DNA of 54,440 nucleotides, from assembly GCF_003946885.1 (NCBI RefSeq), contig NZ_RWKQ01000015.1:671-55110 (forward strand). The letters run 5' to 3'. A model generated the notes under the pieces. The model made no database searches. It was given only the letters and a program-made list of their open reading frames with translations, and had not been told where the DNA came from. Position 1 is the first letter of the stretch, and each line of letters begins with the position of its first letter. The position numbers and the translations under genes were made by a program. Below are positions 44,544 through 53,456 of this stretch, piece by piece. Source of the DNA: Specibacter cremeus (GTDB lineage: Bacteria > Actinomycetota > Actinomycetes > Actinomycetales > Micrococcaceae).

Positions 44544-44747
44544 ATGGCAACAGGTACCGTCAAGTGGTTCAACGCTGAAAAGGGCTTCGGCTTCATCTCC
44601 CCGGATGACCAGAGCCAGGACGTTTTCGCGCACTACTCCGCGATCAACTCCTCCGGCTACCGCTCCCTCGAAGAGAACCAGAAGGTCTCCTTCGATGTCG
44701 AGCAGGGCCCGAAGGGTCCCCAGGCAGTGAACATCCAGGCCATCTAG
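44544..44747 (+). CDS. cspA: Cold-shock protein, CspA family
   Basis: The 67-residue protein [20 protein letters not shown] is a single cold-shock OB domain with RNP1 (KGFGFI) and RNP2 (VFAHYS). It binds single-stranded RNA and melts structure, helping translation in cold. AGAAGGA lies 15 bases before the ATG. Codon use is strongly biased to preferred codons, as in highly expressed genes. It has its own promoter, a long structured leader and a strong terminator. Confidence 0.95.
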   Translation: MATGTVKWFNAEKGFGFISPDDQSQDVFAHYSAINSSGYRSLEENQKVSFDVEQGPKGPQAVNIQAI

Positions 44748-44760
44748 GTTCGGATATCTA

Positions 44761-44797
44761 CCACAGGACCGGGATTTTCCCGGTCCTGTGGTGTTTA
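44761..44797 (+). terminator. Strong intrinsic terminator of cold-shock gene
   Basis: CCACAGGACCGGGA (44761-44774) pairs exactly with TCCCGGTCCTGTGG (44778-44791) around a TTT loop, followed by TGTTT. It lies 14 bases after the csp stop. Confidence 0.88.
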
Positions 44798-44832
44798 AGC
44801 CCCGTGGTGTTTAGGCGCTGTGGTGTTTAAGC
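44787..44832. repeat. Three short direct repeats after the csp terminator
   Basis: TGTGGTGTTTAAGC occurs at 44787, with variants at 44803 (CGTGGTGTTTAGGC) and 44819 (TGTGGTGTTTAAGC). The first overlaps the terminator's right arm, so tail sequence appears to have been duplicated twice. Confidence 0.8.
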
Positions 44833-44895
44833 GCAGCGTCCAATCCCGGCGTTGCACCCCGACCGGGACCGCGACTCGTGGCACGATGGAACACG

Positions 44896-46197
44896 ATGAA
44901 CAAGCAAGCGGCCCGGGGCCAACGTGACGGATGGCCCATGCCGCTCTGGCTGCAAGGCGCGTTTGAATCGGCCCAGATCATGGTCATGTCCGCCGTCGTG
45001 GTCGTCGTCCCGCTCTTCGGCGTGTGGGCCACCGGCGGGTTCGCCGACAAGAGCATCGCCGCCCTGGCGACCCTTTCCGGCCAGGCCTGGATGGTCGTCC
45101 ACGGCGTTCCCCTGACGCTCACGGTCACGGACGGCCCCAGCTCCGCCTCCGTCCAGACCGGGATCCTCCACCTGGTCCCGTACGGGCTGACCCTCATCCC
45201 CTTCCTCCTCGCGTGGCGTGCCGGGCGCCGGCTGGCCCGCGCCTCCTACACGGACCAGCTGTGGCAGCCGCTGCTTGGCGCGCTGGTGGTCTACGCCGGC
45301 GCCGGCCTGGCGACCGCCTTCGTCTGCAGCGTGCCCGGCGTGGGCATCCCGCTGCTCGCCGGAACCCTGGTGCCACTCATCCCCGCCGGACTCGGCCTGG
45401 TCATCGGCGCCCGTCGCGAGGCGGGGTCCTGGGGTCGGTTGATCGGCGTGAACGCCGCCGGCTGGATCACCAAGGCCAGCCAGCAGCAGCGCTGGGCCGG
45501 GTCCTACGCCTGGGCGGTGGTGCGCGGCGGCTTCGTCGGATTCCTTGCCTCGATGGCACTGGCCGCCGTCCTGCTGTCCGTGAACCTGGCCGTGCGTTGG
45601 GCCGACATCGTCTCCGTGTACCAGGGCCTCCAGCCCGGTGTCGTGGGCGGTTCCGTGCTCACCATCGCCCAGCTCGGCTACCTGCCCAACCTGGCCGTCT
45701 GGGCGCTGGCCTGGGCCAGCGGCGCCGGGTTCGCGCTCGGGGCCGGATCCACCGTCACCCCGCTGGCCACCACGGTGGCGCCCGTGCCGCCCATCCCGGT
45801 GCTCGCCGCCATCCCCACCGGCGACAACCAGTGGGCCCTCGCCGCCCTGGCGTTGCCCGTCCTCGCCGGCATCCTGGCCGGCTGGTGGTTCGTCCGGACG
45901 GGCGAGAACCACGTGGACGAGTGGCTGTCGATCAAGCTCCCGTCCAGATGGCTCTCGCTTCCGTTGTCCACGCTGTTCCTGGGTGCCGTCACCGGCGTGT
46001 GCGCCGCCATCCCCACCTTTGTCGCGGCCTGGCTGGCGCACGGTTCCGTCGGGCTGGGCCGGTTGACGACGTTGGGCCCGGACCCGTTGACGACGGCGGC
46101 CTGGGTGGGGGCCGAGGTGGGCGTCGGCGTCGTCGCCGGGTCAGTGCTGGGGCCGTGGCTGGAGCGTGAGCCGGCCGCCCGCAAGGCGGCCGAATAG
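44896..46197 (+). CDS. DUF6350 multipass membrane protein
   Basis: The 433-residue protein has about nine helices, opening WLQGAFESAQIMVMSAVVVV, with loops HLVPYGLTLIPFLLAWRAGRR and LQPGVVGGSVLTIAQLGYLP. Length, helix layout and position immediately before purN agree with DUF6350 proteins of actinobacteria, whose function is not known. Starts at 44896 (ATG) and 44878 (GTG) are both possible. Confidence 0.82.
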   Translation: MNKQAARGQRDGWPMPLWLQGAFESAQIMVMSAVVVVVPLFGVWATGGFADKSIAALATLSGQAWMVVHGVPLTLTVTDGPSSASVQTGILHLVPYGLTLIPFLLAWRAGRRLARASYTDQLWQPLLGALVVYAGAGLATAFVCSVPGVGIPLLAGTLVPLIPAGLGLVIGARREAGSWGRLIGVNAAGWITKASQQQRWAGSYAWAVVRGGFVGFLASMALAAVLLSVNLAVRWADIVSVYQGLQPGVVGGSVLTIAQLGYLPNLAVWALAWASGAGFALGAGSTVTPLATTVAPVPPIPVLAAIPTGDNQWALAALALPVLAGILAGWWFVRTGENHVDEWLSIKLPSRWLSLPLSTLFLGAVTGVCAAIPTFVAAWLAHGSVGLGRLTTLGPDPLTTAAWVGAEVGVGVVAGSVLGPWLEREPAARKAAE

Positions 46198-46230
46198 GGT
46201 CATCCGGCGTCGCTGACCTACAGTGAAACC

Positions 46231-46803
46231 ATGCGCATAGTTGTCCTCGTCTCCGGCGCCGGCTCGAACCTGCAGGCCGTCATCGACGCCGTCCAGTCCG
46301 GTGACCTGCCCGTCGAAATCGCGGCCGTCGGTGCGGACCGGCCCGGCACGTTGGGGCTCGAGCGCTCCGCCGCCGCCGGCCTGGAAACGTTCGTCGTCAA
46401 CTTCAGGGACTATGCCACGCGGGCCGACTGGGACGCCGCGCTGCTGACCGCCGTCGCCGCCTACGAACCCGACTACGTCGTCTCCAGCGGCTTCATGCGC
46501 ATCGTGGCGCCCGGCTTCATCGACGCGTTCCCCGGCCGCTACGTCAACACGCACCCGGCCCTGCTCCCGTCGTTCCCCGGCGCCCACGGCGTGCGCGACG
46601 CCCTGGCCTACGGTGTCAAGGTCACCGGCTGCACCGTGCACTTCGCCGACGCGGGCGTGGACACCGGACCCATCATCGCCCAGGCCCCCGTGGCCGTGCT
46701 CGACGACGACACCGAGGACACGCTGCACGAACGCATCAAGGTGGCCGAGCGGGCGCTGCTCATCGAGGTCCTGGGCAAGCTGGCGGCCGGCTCAGTGCTG
46801 TGA
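46231..46803 (+). CDS. purN: Phosphoribosylglycinamide formyltransferase
   Basis: The 190-residue enzyme transfers formyl from 10-formyl-THF to GAR in purine synthesis. MRIVVLVSGAGSNLQAVIDA is the phosphate-binding start. YVNTHPALLPSFPGAHGVRD includes the catalytic Asn-His, and VDTGPIIAQAPV the catalytic Asp. Length is normal. It follows DUF6350 by 33 bases; purH, the next folate-dependent step, lies 4.8 kb downstream after an inserted block. Confidence 0.95.
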   Translation: MRIVVLVSGAGSNLQAVIDAVQSGDLPVEIAAVGADRPGTLGLERSAAAGLETFVVNFRDYATRADWDAALLTAVAAYEPDYVVSSGFMRIVAPGFIDAFPGRYVNTHPALLPSFPGAHGVRDALAYGVKVTGCTVHFADAGVDTGPIIAQAPVAVLDDDTEDTLHERIKVAERALLIEVLGKLAAGSVL

Positions 46804-46913
46804 CCGTAAAGGTTGGCCGGGTTGGGGATCGTGCCAGTCGGGGCTTGGTGCTGACTGGGTGAATGTACGGCGGCCGTCGCCTGGGAGCAGGGTGGCGGCG
46901 TCTCGCGAACGAG

Positions 46914-46961
46914 TGGGCAGTAGATGCTCGTTTTGCCCGGATTTTCGACATCTACTGCCCA
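46914..46961. repeat. Hairpin element with 13-bp perfect arms
   Basis: TGGGCAGTAGATG (46914-46926) pairs exactly with CATCTACTGCCCA (46949-46961) around a 22-base loop. It lies between convergent purN and the small membrane gene. Sequence differs from the other repeat families here. Confidence 0.85.
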
Positions 46962-46997
46962 CCAGTTGCGTCAGGGGCGGGCCGGGGCCGCCTCGGG

Positions 46998-47300
46998 TTA
47001 CTTCCGCTTCCGGCCGAACACCAGTGAGGCCACGGCCACCGCGCCGGTCACGGCCAGGACGGACGGCCAGGCACCCATCTTTTTGGCCAGCGGGTGCGAC
47101 GCACCGAACGCGCCGAGGTACGTGGCCGTGAGCCCGATCGCGGCGGCGGTGCCCGCGTTCCTCTTCCAGCCGGCGAAGGCCGCCGCGCCGGCCACGGCGA
47201 GGACGGCCCCGCCCAGCGGCCGGATCCCGGTGAGTCGGGCGGCCTGGTAGCCGCCGATCAGGCCGGCGGTGCTTGCGGCGGTGGGAAGCAGGGAACTCAT
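46998..47300 (-). CDS. Small membrane protein, unknown function
   Basis: The 100-residue protein has three hydrophobic segments (LGGAVLAVAGAAAFAGW, AAIGLTATYLGAFGASH, SVLAVTGAVAVASLVFG) and a C-terminal basic tail GRKRK, so the tail is likely cytoplasmic. Ala/Gly-rich helices resemble small actinobacterial membrane proteins without known role. Single gene, convergent with purN. Confidence 0.6.
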   Translation of the reverse strand: MSSLLPTAASTAGLIGGYQAARLTGIRPLGGAVLAVAGAAAFAGWKRNAGTAAAIGLTATYLGAFGASHPLAKKMGAWPSVLAVTGAVAVASLVFGRKRK

Positions 47301-47405
47301 GACGACTCCTGGGGTTGGCGTGCTGGAACGTGCCCAGCCTAAGCCCGATTGGTGGACGCTCGCTGGGAGGGTGCGCTTGCGTCAAAGGGTCGTACAATTC
47401 GACTC

Positions 47406-47870
47406 ATGGACGTGGCGGAAGCATCGGATCAGGTCCCGTGGGCGACGGTGATCGGCGCGCTGGGTCCGCTGACGATACTGCTGGCGGCCCTGATCGCGGC
47501 CGTCGTGGCGTGGGTGGCCTACCGTGAACAACGTGCCGCCGACCGCCGCTCCGCATGGTGGGACCGGGCCCAGTGGGCCCTGTCGGCATCGCTGTCCACG
47601 GACGTGGCCAGCCGGGAAGTGGGCCTGGGCGTCCTGGACGTCCTGGCGCACAGCCGGCTGGCCGGTCCCGAGGAGGCCGAGATCCTGGCGGTCGCCGCCA
47701 TCCGTGAACTGGATGCGACCCGCCCGGTCGCCGGCGTGGCACCCGCCGCCGTGCCGCCCGACGAGCAGCGGGTGCGTATTCGCGCCGCCCGGCTGCAGGT
47801 CACCACCGACCACCTGCGTGGCGAGGCCACCGAAGCCTGGATCAAGGATCTGGCGCGCAGCGACCTGTAG
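47406..47870 (+). CDS. Single-pass membrane protein with WWxRAQWA motif
   Basis: The 154-residue protein has an N-terminal helix (VIGALGPLTILLAALIAAVV), then YREQRAADRRSAWWDRAQWA and a helical cytoplasmic region. The WWDRAQWAL motif and following helix pattern match the gene at 28991, giving a two-member family in this window. Chosen start ATG 47406; an in-frame upstream opening at 47349 adds 19 residues. The 3' end overlaps the serine hydrolase gene by 29 bases. Function unknown. Confidence 0.65.
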   Translation: MDVAEASDQVPWATVIGALGPLTILLAALIAAVVAWVAYREQRAADRRSAWWDRAQWALSASLSTDVASREVGLGVLDVLAHSRLAGPEEAEILAVAAIRELDATRPVAGVAPAAVPPDEQRVRIRAARLQVTTDHLRGEATEAWIKDLARSDL

Positions 47871-48966
47871 TTGCCCCGGCCCGGACGACGTCGGACACGG
47901 CCCTGCGCAGTTCGGTCGCGTCATTGCCGTCCCGGCGCGGGTGGATCCTGTTCGTGAGCAGGGCGATCGTGATCCCGGCGTGCCGGTCCACGAGCAGCGA
48001 CGTGCCGGTGAAGCCGCCGTGCCCGCGCGCCAACGTTCCCTGCACGCCCATCCACGGCTGCTGGTTGATGCGCAGGCCCAGGCCGTGCCCGAAACCCGGG
48101 GCGGCGGGATCGAAATGACCGCCCAACACCTCCGGCAACTGGCTGCGCCACATGTCCGCGGCCAGCGCTGGCGAGAGTACGCCGCCGAGCCCGGCGCGCA
48201 GCGCCTCGCCGAATCGCCGCAGGCCCGGCGCCGTGGCGAACAGGCCGGCGTTGCCGCTGACCCCGCCCAGCGACCACGCGGCCTCGTCATGCACGATGCC
48301 CCGCACCACGCCGCGACCCAGCTCCGGTTGGAATTCCGTCGGCGCGCACAGGTGTGCTGGCGGGTTGCCCCTGACGGCATCCTCAAGGCCCAGAGGCTCC
48401 AGCACCAGATCCGTGACCAGCCGCGCCCACGGTTCGCCGGTGACGCGTTCGGTCAGCGCCATGACCGTGTTGAACCCGGCGCACGAATACGCGAACCGGG
48501 TGCCCGGCGCCGCCTCCAGCGCCGTGGCGAGCAGGTCGGTGACCAGCGCATCCCGGTCGAACGGCAGCCCCTCGGACAGGGCCCGGTGCCAGCCCCGCCA
48601 CTCGGAGGGCAGCCCGGACGTGTGCGTGAGCAGGTGCCGCAGCGTCACGGCAGCCTTCGCCCCCTGCGCATACTCCGGCAACCAGCGGGCCACGGGCTCG
48701 TCCAGCGTCAGCCGGCCAGCATCCACGAGCGCCAGCGCCGTGACCGTGCTGAACAGCTTCGTGACGGACGCCAGGTCGTAGAACGTGCCGGGCGTGCCGT
48801 CACCGGCGTGGAGCACGGGCAACGCGTCGCCGTTGACGGCGATGGCACAGGTTGCCGACGGCGCCACCCCGTCCCCGACGGCGGCATCCAGCACCGCCTG
48901 GACGGCCCGCACCAGCGGATCCCGGGTCCCGGGCCGGTACCCCGCACCCGGGCGGGCCGGGCTCAT
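47842..48966 (-). CDS. Beta-lactamase-family serine hydrolase (murein-recycling operon)
   Basis: The 374-residue protein is a class C/penicillin-binding-like hydrolase with the nucleophile in SVTK (Ser67, Lys70), YSCAGFN at 160-166 in the YxN position, and HGGFTG as the third motif. HLLTHTSGLPSEW is a family hallmark. No signal peptide is visible. Its start overlaps the murQ stop (ATGA), so it is coupled to murQ; this suggests it cleaves a peptide or amide of cell-wall fragments, by association. Confidence 0.85.
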   Translation of the reverse strand: MSPARPGAGYRPGTRDPLVRAVQAVLDAAVGDGVAPSATCAIAVNGDALPVLHAGDGTPGTFYDLASVTKLFSTVTALALVDAGRLTLDEPVARWLPEYAQGAKAAVTLRHLLTHTSGLPSEWRGWHRALSEGLPFDRDALVTDLLATALEAAPGTRFAYSCAGFNTVMALTERVTGEPWARLVTDLVLEPLGLEDAVRGNPPAHLCAPTEFQPELGRGVVRGIVHDEAAWSLGGVSGNAGLFATAPGLRRFGEALRAGLGGVLSPALAADMWRSQLPEVLGGHFDPAAPGFGHGLGLRINQQPWMGVQGTLARGHGGFTGTSLLVDRHAGITIALLTNRIHPRRDGNDATELRRAVSDVVRAGATTGRCAPDP

Positions 48967-49913
48967 TGGCGGGTGCCGCCGTCGTCCGCCGGCACCGACG
49001 CGAGCGCGGCGGGCAGGAAGCCGTGTTGTTCCGTGAGCAGCGCCGCGGCACGATCGGCCGGAAGCCCCGTCAGGATGGACAGGATGGCCGTCTTGACGTG
49101 ACCGCCGGCCGCCGCCAGCGCCGTGGCCGCCGTGCCGGCGTCGCACCCGGTGGCGCGCATGAGCGTGCGCTCGCTGCGCGCCCGCAGCTTCGCGTTGGTC
49201 GCGCGCAGGTCCACCATGAAACTCTTGTAGGTCTTGCCGAGCCGGACCATCGTGATGGTACTGATCATGTTCAGCACCAGTTTTTGCGCCGTGCCGGACT
49301 TCAGCCGCGTGGACCCCGTCAGCACCTCCGGGCCCACCACGATCTCCAGCGCCGCGTCGGCCGCGGCGCCGATCCGGGAGCCGGTGTTGCACGCGAAGCC
49401 GACCGTGAACGCGCCGGCCGCCCGCGCCGCCCCGATGGCCCCCAGCACGTACGGGGTGCGCCCGGAGGCGGCGATGCCGATCACCGAATCGTCCGGCGCC
49501 AGGGCGAGGGCGGCCATGTCGGCGGCACCCGCCGCCGTGTTGTCCTCGGCGTTCTCGACGGCCTGGGTTATCGCCGACGCGCCGCCCGCCATGACGCCCA
49601 CGACCAGCGACGGGTCGGTGCCGAACGTGGGCGGGCACTCGCTGGCGTCCAGCACGCCCAGCCGGCCGGGCGTGCCGGCGCCCACGTAGATGAGCCGGCC
49701 GCCGCGGCCCATCCGGGCGGCGACCTCGTCGATGATCCCGGCGATCACGGGCAGCGCGGCCTCGATGGCGCGCGGCACCCGGGCGTCCTCGGCGTTCATG
49801 GCCGCCACCAGTTCCACGGTCGCCAGGGCGGCCAGGTCCGGATAGGCCGGGTTCGCCGCCTCGGTGACGAGCACGTCCAATTCGCCCCGGATCGGGGCGG
49901 TCGGGTCTGTCAT
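48963..49913 (-). CDS. murQ: N-acetylmuramic acid 6-phosphate etherase
   Basis: The 316-residue SIS-domain enzyme splits MurNAc-6-phosphate to GlcNAc-6-phosphate and lactate. GRLIYVGAGTPGRLGVLDAS and ECPPTFGTDPSLVVGVMAGG are the MurQ signature (the glutamate of SEC..F is catalytic), followed by VIGIAASGRTPYVLGAIG and TRLKSGTAQKLVLNMIST. It lies 25 bases after nagZ and overlaps the serine hydrolase, forming a muropeptide-sugar recycling operon. No murK/PTS gene is present here. Confidence 0.93.
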   Translation of the reverse strand: MTDPTAPIRGELDVLVTEAANPAYPDLAALATVELVAAMNAEDARVPRAIEAALPVIAGIIDEVAARMGRGGRLIYVGAGTPGRLGVLDASECPPTFGTDPSLVVGVMAGGASAITQAVENAEDNTAAGAADMAALALAPDDSVIGIAASGRTPYVLGAIGAARAAGAFTVGFACNTGSRIGAAADAALEIVVGPEVLTGSTRLKSGTAQKLVLNMISTITMVRLGKTYKSFMVDLRATNAKLRARSERTLMRATGCDAGTAATALAAAGGHVKTAILSILTGLPADRAAALLTEQHGFLPAALASVPADDGGTRQ

Positions 49914-49938
49914 GGTGTTCCCAACATGCTCCGGCGGC

Positions 49939-51528
49939 TCAGCAGCCGACCGCCAGCAGCCGGGCCACGGCCTCGGCCGTGACGCGGCTGAAACCGTGGC
50001 AGTGCACCGTGGTCAGCGGACTGCCGGCGCCGTTGGCCGGTTCGACGCCGGCGTTGATGCATAGCGCCGTCGGCACCAGTTCCGCGACGGCAGACAGCAC
50101 GGCCTGCTGGCCGGGGTCGGCCAGCGAATCGACCAGGACGAGCACCTGGTCGCCGTGTTCGACGCGCTCGGCCAGCTCGTCCGCGAACTCCGCCAATGCG
50201 TCGCCGGCCAGACCGGCGGCCGCAAACGTCTGGACGCCCCGGTATACCTCCAGCGCCGTGGCCAGGAAGTTCGCCGTGGGTCCGGCGGCCATGTTGTGTC
50301 CCGTGCGGGCGTCCGCCACGATGGTGAAATTGTCCTTCAACCCCAGCCAGGCGAACCCGAGGGCCCTGTCGATGGAACAGCCGCGGGCGGCCACATCGAC
50401 CCAGTCGATCCGCGCGTCCGCTGCCGCCTGGCCCGCCGGTTCGGTGGGAGCCTGGCCCGACCAGGCGGCGAACGCGGCGATCCGGGCCCCGGCCCGGCGC
50501 AGCACGTCGAGCGGCAGCCGGCCGGAGTCGACGGCGGCGACCAGGGCGTCGCGCACCTCCCGATAGCAGTCCTCGTCATCGCGGCCGGTCGTGTACGCAT
50601 TGAGGGGATTGCCGACGCACAGCAGGTCGGCGCCGGCCAACAAGGCGAGCACGGCGCCCTCGCCGGCGCCCACACTCTCCCGGACGGCCGCCATGTCCAG
50701 CGCGTCGGTGACCAGCAGCCCGTCGAACCCCATGCCGCGCAGCAGCCCCATGGCCCGCGGATTCAGCGTCGCCGGTGCCTCCCCCAGTTCCGGGACGATG
50801 ATGTGCGCGGTCATCACGGCGGTCACGCCGGCGTTCACGGCCGCCCGGAACGGCGGCAGGTGCTCGGCCGTGAGCTGGTCCAGGGACAGCTCGACGCGTG
50901 CGGCGGACAGGTGCGAGTCCGCGACCGTGTCGCCGTGCCCGGGGAAGTGCTTGGCGCACGCACCCACCCGCATCGACTGGATGCCCTCGATGGCGGCGGC
51001 CGCGTGCGTGCCGACCAGCGGCGCCTCGGCCCCGAACGCGCGCACGCCGATCACCGGATTGCGCGGGTTCGTGTTCACATCCGCCACCGGGGCGATGGCC
51101 AGGTTGATCCCCGCCGCCCGGCACAGGCGACCTATCGCGCGTCCCGCGGCAGCCGTCGTCGTCCGATCATCCAGGGCGCCCAGCACCGCCGCGCCCGGGA
51201 TGCCCGAGCCCTCACGCGCCTGCAACCTGGTGACGTTGCCGCCCTCCTCGTCGACGCCGATCACGGCGGCCGGGTTCGCGGCGCGGATCTGCGCGGACAA
51301 CGCCGCCACCTGGCCCGGCGCGTCCGGGTCGATGTTGTGCGCGAAGTACACGGCGCCGGCCAATCCGTCCGCCAGCGCGTCGCACAGCCAGGCCGGGGCG
51401 CTTGTGCCGACGAAACCCGGCCAGATGACGGCGTTCGCGAGCCGGCGCACCTGCGCGGCGTCGGCCGGGACCTCGTCGGTCCCGGGCGTGGAATCGTTGC
51501 GGGCGTGGCGCACGTCACGGTCACTCAT
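49939..51528 (-). CDS. nagZ: Beta-N-acetylhexosaminidase, GH3 (NagZ-like)
   Basis: The 529-residue glycoside hydrolase family 3 enzyme has the NagZ hallmark KHFPGHGDT (193-201) with the acid/base His198 loop, and the nucleophile Asp275 in [25 protein letters not shown] is also typical. It releases GlcNAc from muropeptides. No signal peptide is seen, so it may be cytosolic. A C-terminal domain beyond residue 340 (about 190 residues) is longer than in E. coli NagZ (about 340 residues) and resembles GH3 C-terminal domains. First gene of the operon, divergent from purH. Confidence 0.9.
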   Translation of the reverse strand: MSDRDVRHARNDSTPGTDEVPADAAQVRRLANAVIWPGFVGTSAPAWLCDALADGLAGAVYFAHNIDPDAPGQVAALSAQIRAANPAAVIGVDEEGGNVTRLQAREGSGIPGAAVLGALDDRTTTAAAGRAIGRLCRAAGINLAIAPVADVNTNPRNPVIGVRAFGAEAPLVGTHAAAAIEGIQSMRVGACAKHFPGHGDTVADSHLSAARVELSLDQLTAEHLPPFRAAVNAGVTAVMTAHIIVPELGEAPATLNPRAMGLLRGMGFDGLLVTDALDMAAVRESVGAGEGAVLALLAGADLLCVGNPLNAYTTGRDDEDCYREVRDALVAAVDSGRLPLDVLRRAGARIAAFAAWSGQAPTEPAGQAAADARIDWVDVAARGCSIDRALGFAWLGLKDNFTIVADARTGHNMAAGPTANFLATALEVYRGVQTFAAAGLAGDALAEFADELAERVEHGDQVLVLVDSLADPGQQAVLSAVAELVPTALCINAGVEPANGAGSPLTTVHCHGFSRVTAEAVARLLAVGC

Positions 51529-51602
51529 GGGGACAGCCTACCCACATGGGGTGGCCTAAACTTGACGTGTCGCCATCATCGACCAACCCCGGGAGAAATT
51601 CT

Positions 51603-53270
51603 GTGACCAGCCCACTTGACCGTGTTCCCATCCGCCGGGCCCTGATCTCGGTTTACGACAAGACGGGGCTGGAGGAGCTGGCCACGGGGCTGCACGCCGC
51701 GGGCGTCAAGATCGTCTCCACCGGGTCCACCGCGGCGAAGATCGCCGCCGCCGGGGTCCCCGTCACCGAGGTCTCCGAACTGACCGGCTTCCCCGAATGC
51801 CTGGACGGGCGTGTCAAGACGCTGCACCCGATGGTGCACGCCGGCATCCTGGCCGACCGCCGCCTGCCCGACCACGTCCGGCAGCTCGCCGACCTGCACG
51901 TCGAGCCGTTCGACCTGGTGGTGGTCAACCTGTACCCGTTCGTGGAGACCGTGAAGTCCGGCGCCGGCCAGGATGCCGTCGTCGAGCAGATCGACATCGG
52001 CGGACCGTCCATGGTCCGCGCCGCCGCCAAGAACCACCCGTCCGTGGCCGTCGTCGTCGACCCGGCCCGCTACGGCGACGTCGTCACCGCCGCCGCCGGG
52101 GGCGGCTTCACCCTGGTGGCCCGCCAGCGCCTGGCCGCCACGGCCTTTGCCCACACGGCCGCCTACGACACCGCCGTCGCCGGCTGGACCGCCGCGCAGT
52201 TCACGGATGAGGACGGTGACGGCGCCATCCACTGGCCCGCCTACGCCGGCTTCGCGCTGGAACGCTCCGAGGTGCTGCGCTATGGCGAGAATCCGCACCA
52301 GCAGGCCGCGCTGTACGTTGACCAGGCCGCCCCGGCCGGCATCGCCCAGGCCGACCAGCTGCACGGCAAGCCCATGAGCTACAACAACTTCGTCGATGCC
52401 GACGCCGCCCTGCGCGCCGCGTTCGACTTCGCGGAGCCCGCCGTCGCCGTGATCAAGCACGCCAACCCCTGCGGCATCGCCGTGGCCAGCCCGGGCGCGG
52501 CCGACCCGATCGCCGACGCCCACGCGAAGGCGCACGCCACAGACCCGGTGTCCGCCTATGGGGGAGTGATCGCCGCCAACCGCACCGTCACGGCCGGCAT
52601 GGCCCGCACCGTCAAGGGCATCTTCACCGAGGTCGTCGTCGCCCCCGACTTCGAACCGGAGGCCGTGGAGATCCTCTCCGCGAAGAAGAACATCCGCCTG
52701 CTCGCGCTGCCCGAGGGCTACGACCGCTACCCGGCCGAGGCGCGTCAGGTCTCCGGCGGCATGCTCGTCCAGATGGGCGACCGCATTGACGCCGACGGCG
52801 ACAACCCCGCGAACTGGACGCTCGCCGCCGGCACCGCCGCGGACGAGGCCACGCTGGCCGACCTGGCGTTCGCGTGGCGTTCCGTGCGGGCGGCGAAGTC
52901 CAACGCGATCCTGCTCGCCGCCAACGGTGCCGCCGTCGGCATCGGCATGGGCCAGGTCAACCGGGTGGATTCCTGCCGCCTGGCCGTGGAGCGCGCCAAC
53001 ACCCTGGGCGTGGCGGTTTCGTCGGATGTCGACGCCGCCGGTGGTGCGGCCGGTGGCGACGTGACCGGCGCCCCGGAGCGGGCCCGCGGGTCCGTGGCCG
53101 CTTCCGACGCGTTCTTCCCGTTCGCCGACGGCCTGCAGATCCTCATCGACGCCGGCGTCCGCGCCGTCGTGCAGCCCGGCGGCTCGGTCCGCGATGACGA
53201 GGTGGTGGCCGCGGCCAACGCCGCCGGCGTCACCATGTACTTCACCGGGTCGCGGCACTTCTTCCACTAG
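51603..53270 (+). CDS. purH: Bifunctional AICAR transformylase/IMP cyclohydrolase
   Basis: The 555-residue protein makes the last two steps of IMP synthesis. The N-terminal cyclohydrolase has [18 protein letters not shown] and [18 protein letters not shown]. The transformylase half has [38 protein letters not shown] and [17 protein letters not shown]. Start is GTG 51603, after GGGAGAAA. An upstream ATG at 51546 gives a non-homologous tail. Separated from purN by a murein-recycling operon. Confidence 0.95.
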   Translation: MTSPLDRVPIRRALISVYDKTGLEELATGLHAAGVKIVSTGSTAAKIAAAGVPVTEVSELTGFPECLDGRVKTLHPMVHAGILADRRLPDHVRQLADLHVEPFDLVVVNLYPFVETVKSGAGQDAVVEQIDIGGPSMVRAAAKNHPSVAVVVDPARYGDVVTAAAGGGFTLVARQRLAATAFAHTAAYDTAVAGWTAAQFTDEDGDGAIHWPAYAGFALERSEVLRYGENPHQQAALYVDQAAPAGIAQADQLHGKPMSYNNFVDADAALRAAFDFAEPAVAVIKHANPCGIAVASPGAADPIADAHAKAHATDPVSAYGGVIAANRTVTAGMARTVKGIFTEVVVAPDFEPEAVEILSAKKNIRLLALPEGYDRYPAEARQVSGGMLVQMGDRIDADGDNPANWTLAAGTAADEATLADLAFAWRSVRAAKSNAILLAANGAAVGIGMGQVNRVDSCRLAVERANTLGVAVSSDVDAAGGAAGGDVTGAPERARGSVAASDAFFPFADGLQILIDAGVRAVVQPGGSVRDDEVVAAANAAGVTMYFTGSRHFFH

Positions 53271-53315
53271 TTCCACTAGCGCGTTTTCCCTGCGACGTCG
53301 GAGCTTCGAGCGCGC

Positions 53316-53366
53316 TTCCCCAGATATTGCACGTTTCCCGGCCCGAAACCTGCATTATCTGGGGAA
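53316..53366. repeat. 51-bp palindromic element, copy 2
   Basis: All 51 bases are identical to 24638-24688. It lies 45 bases after purH and about 90 before the next gene, in an intergenic interval where it may act as terminator. Confidence 0.92.
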
Positions 53367-53456
53367 TCGCGCTTTGGGGCCGGGCCTTCCGGGACGCCCT
53401 CGCGTAGCCTGTGGATAACTTCTGCGGGAAATCCGGAAGGCGGGGACCATGGGTCC

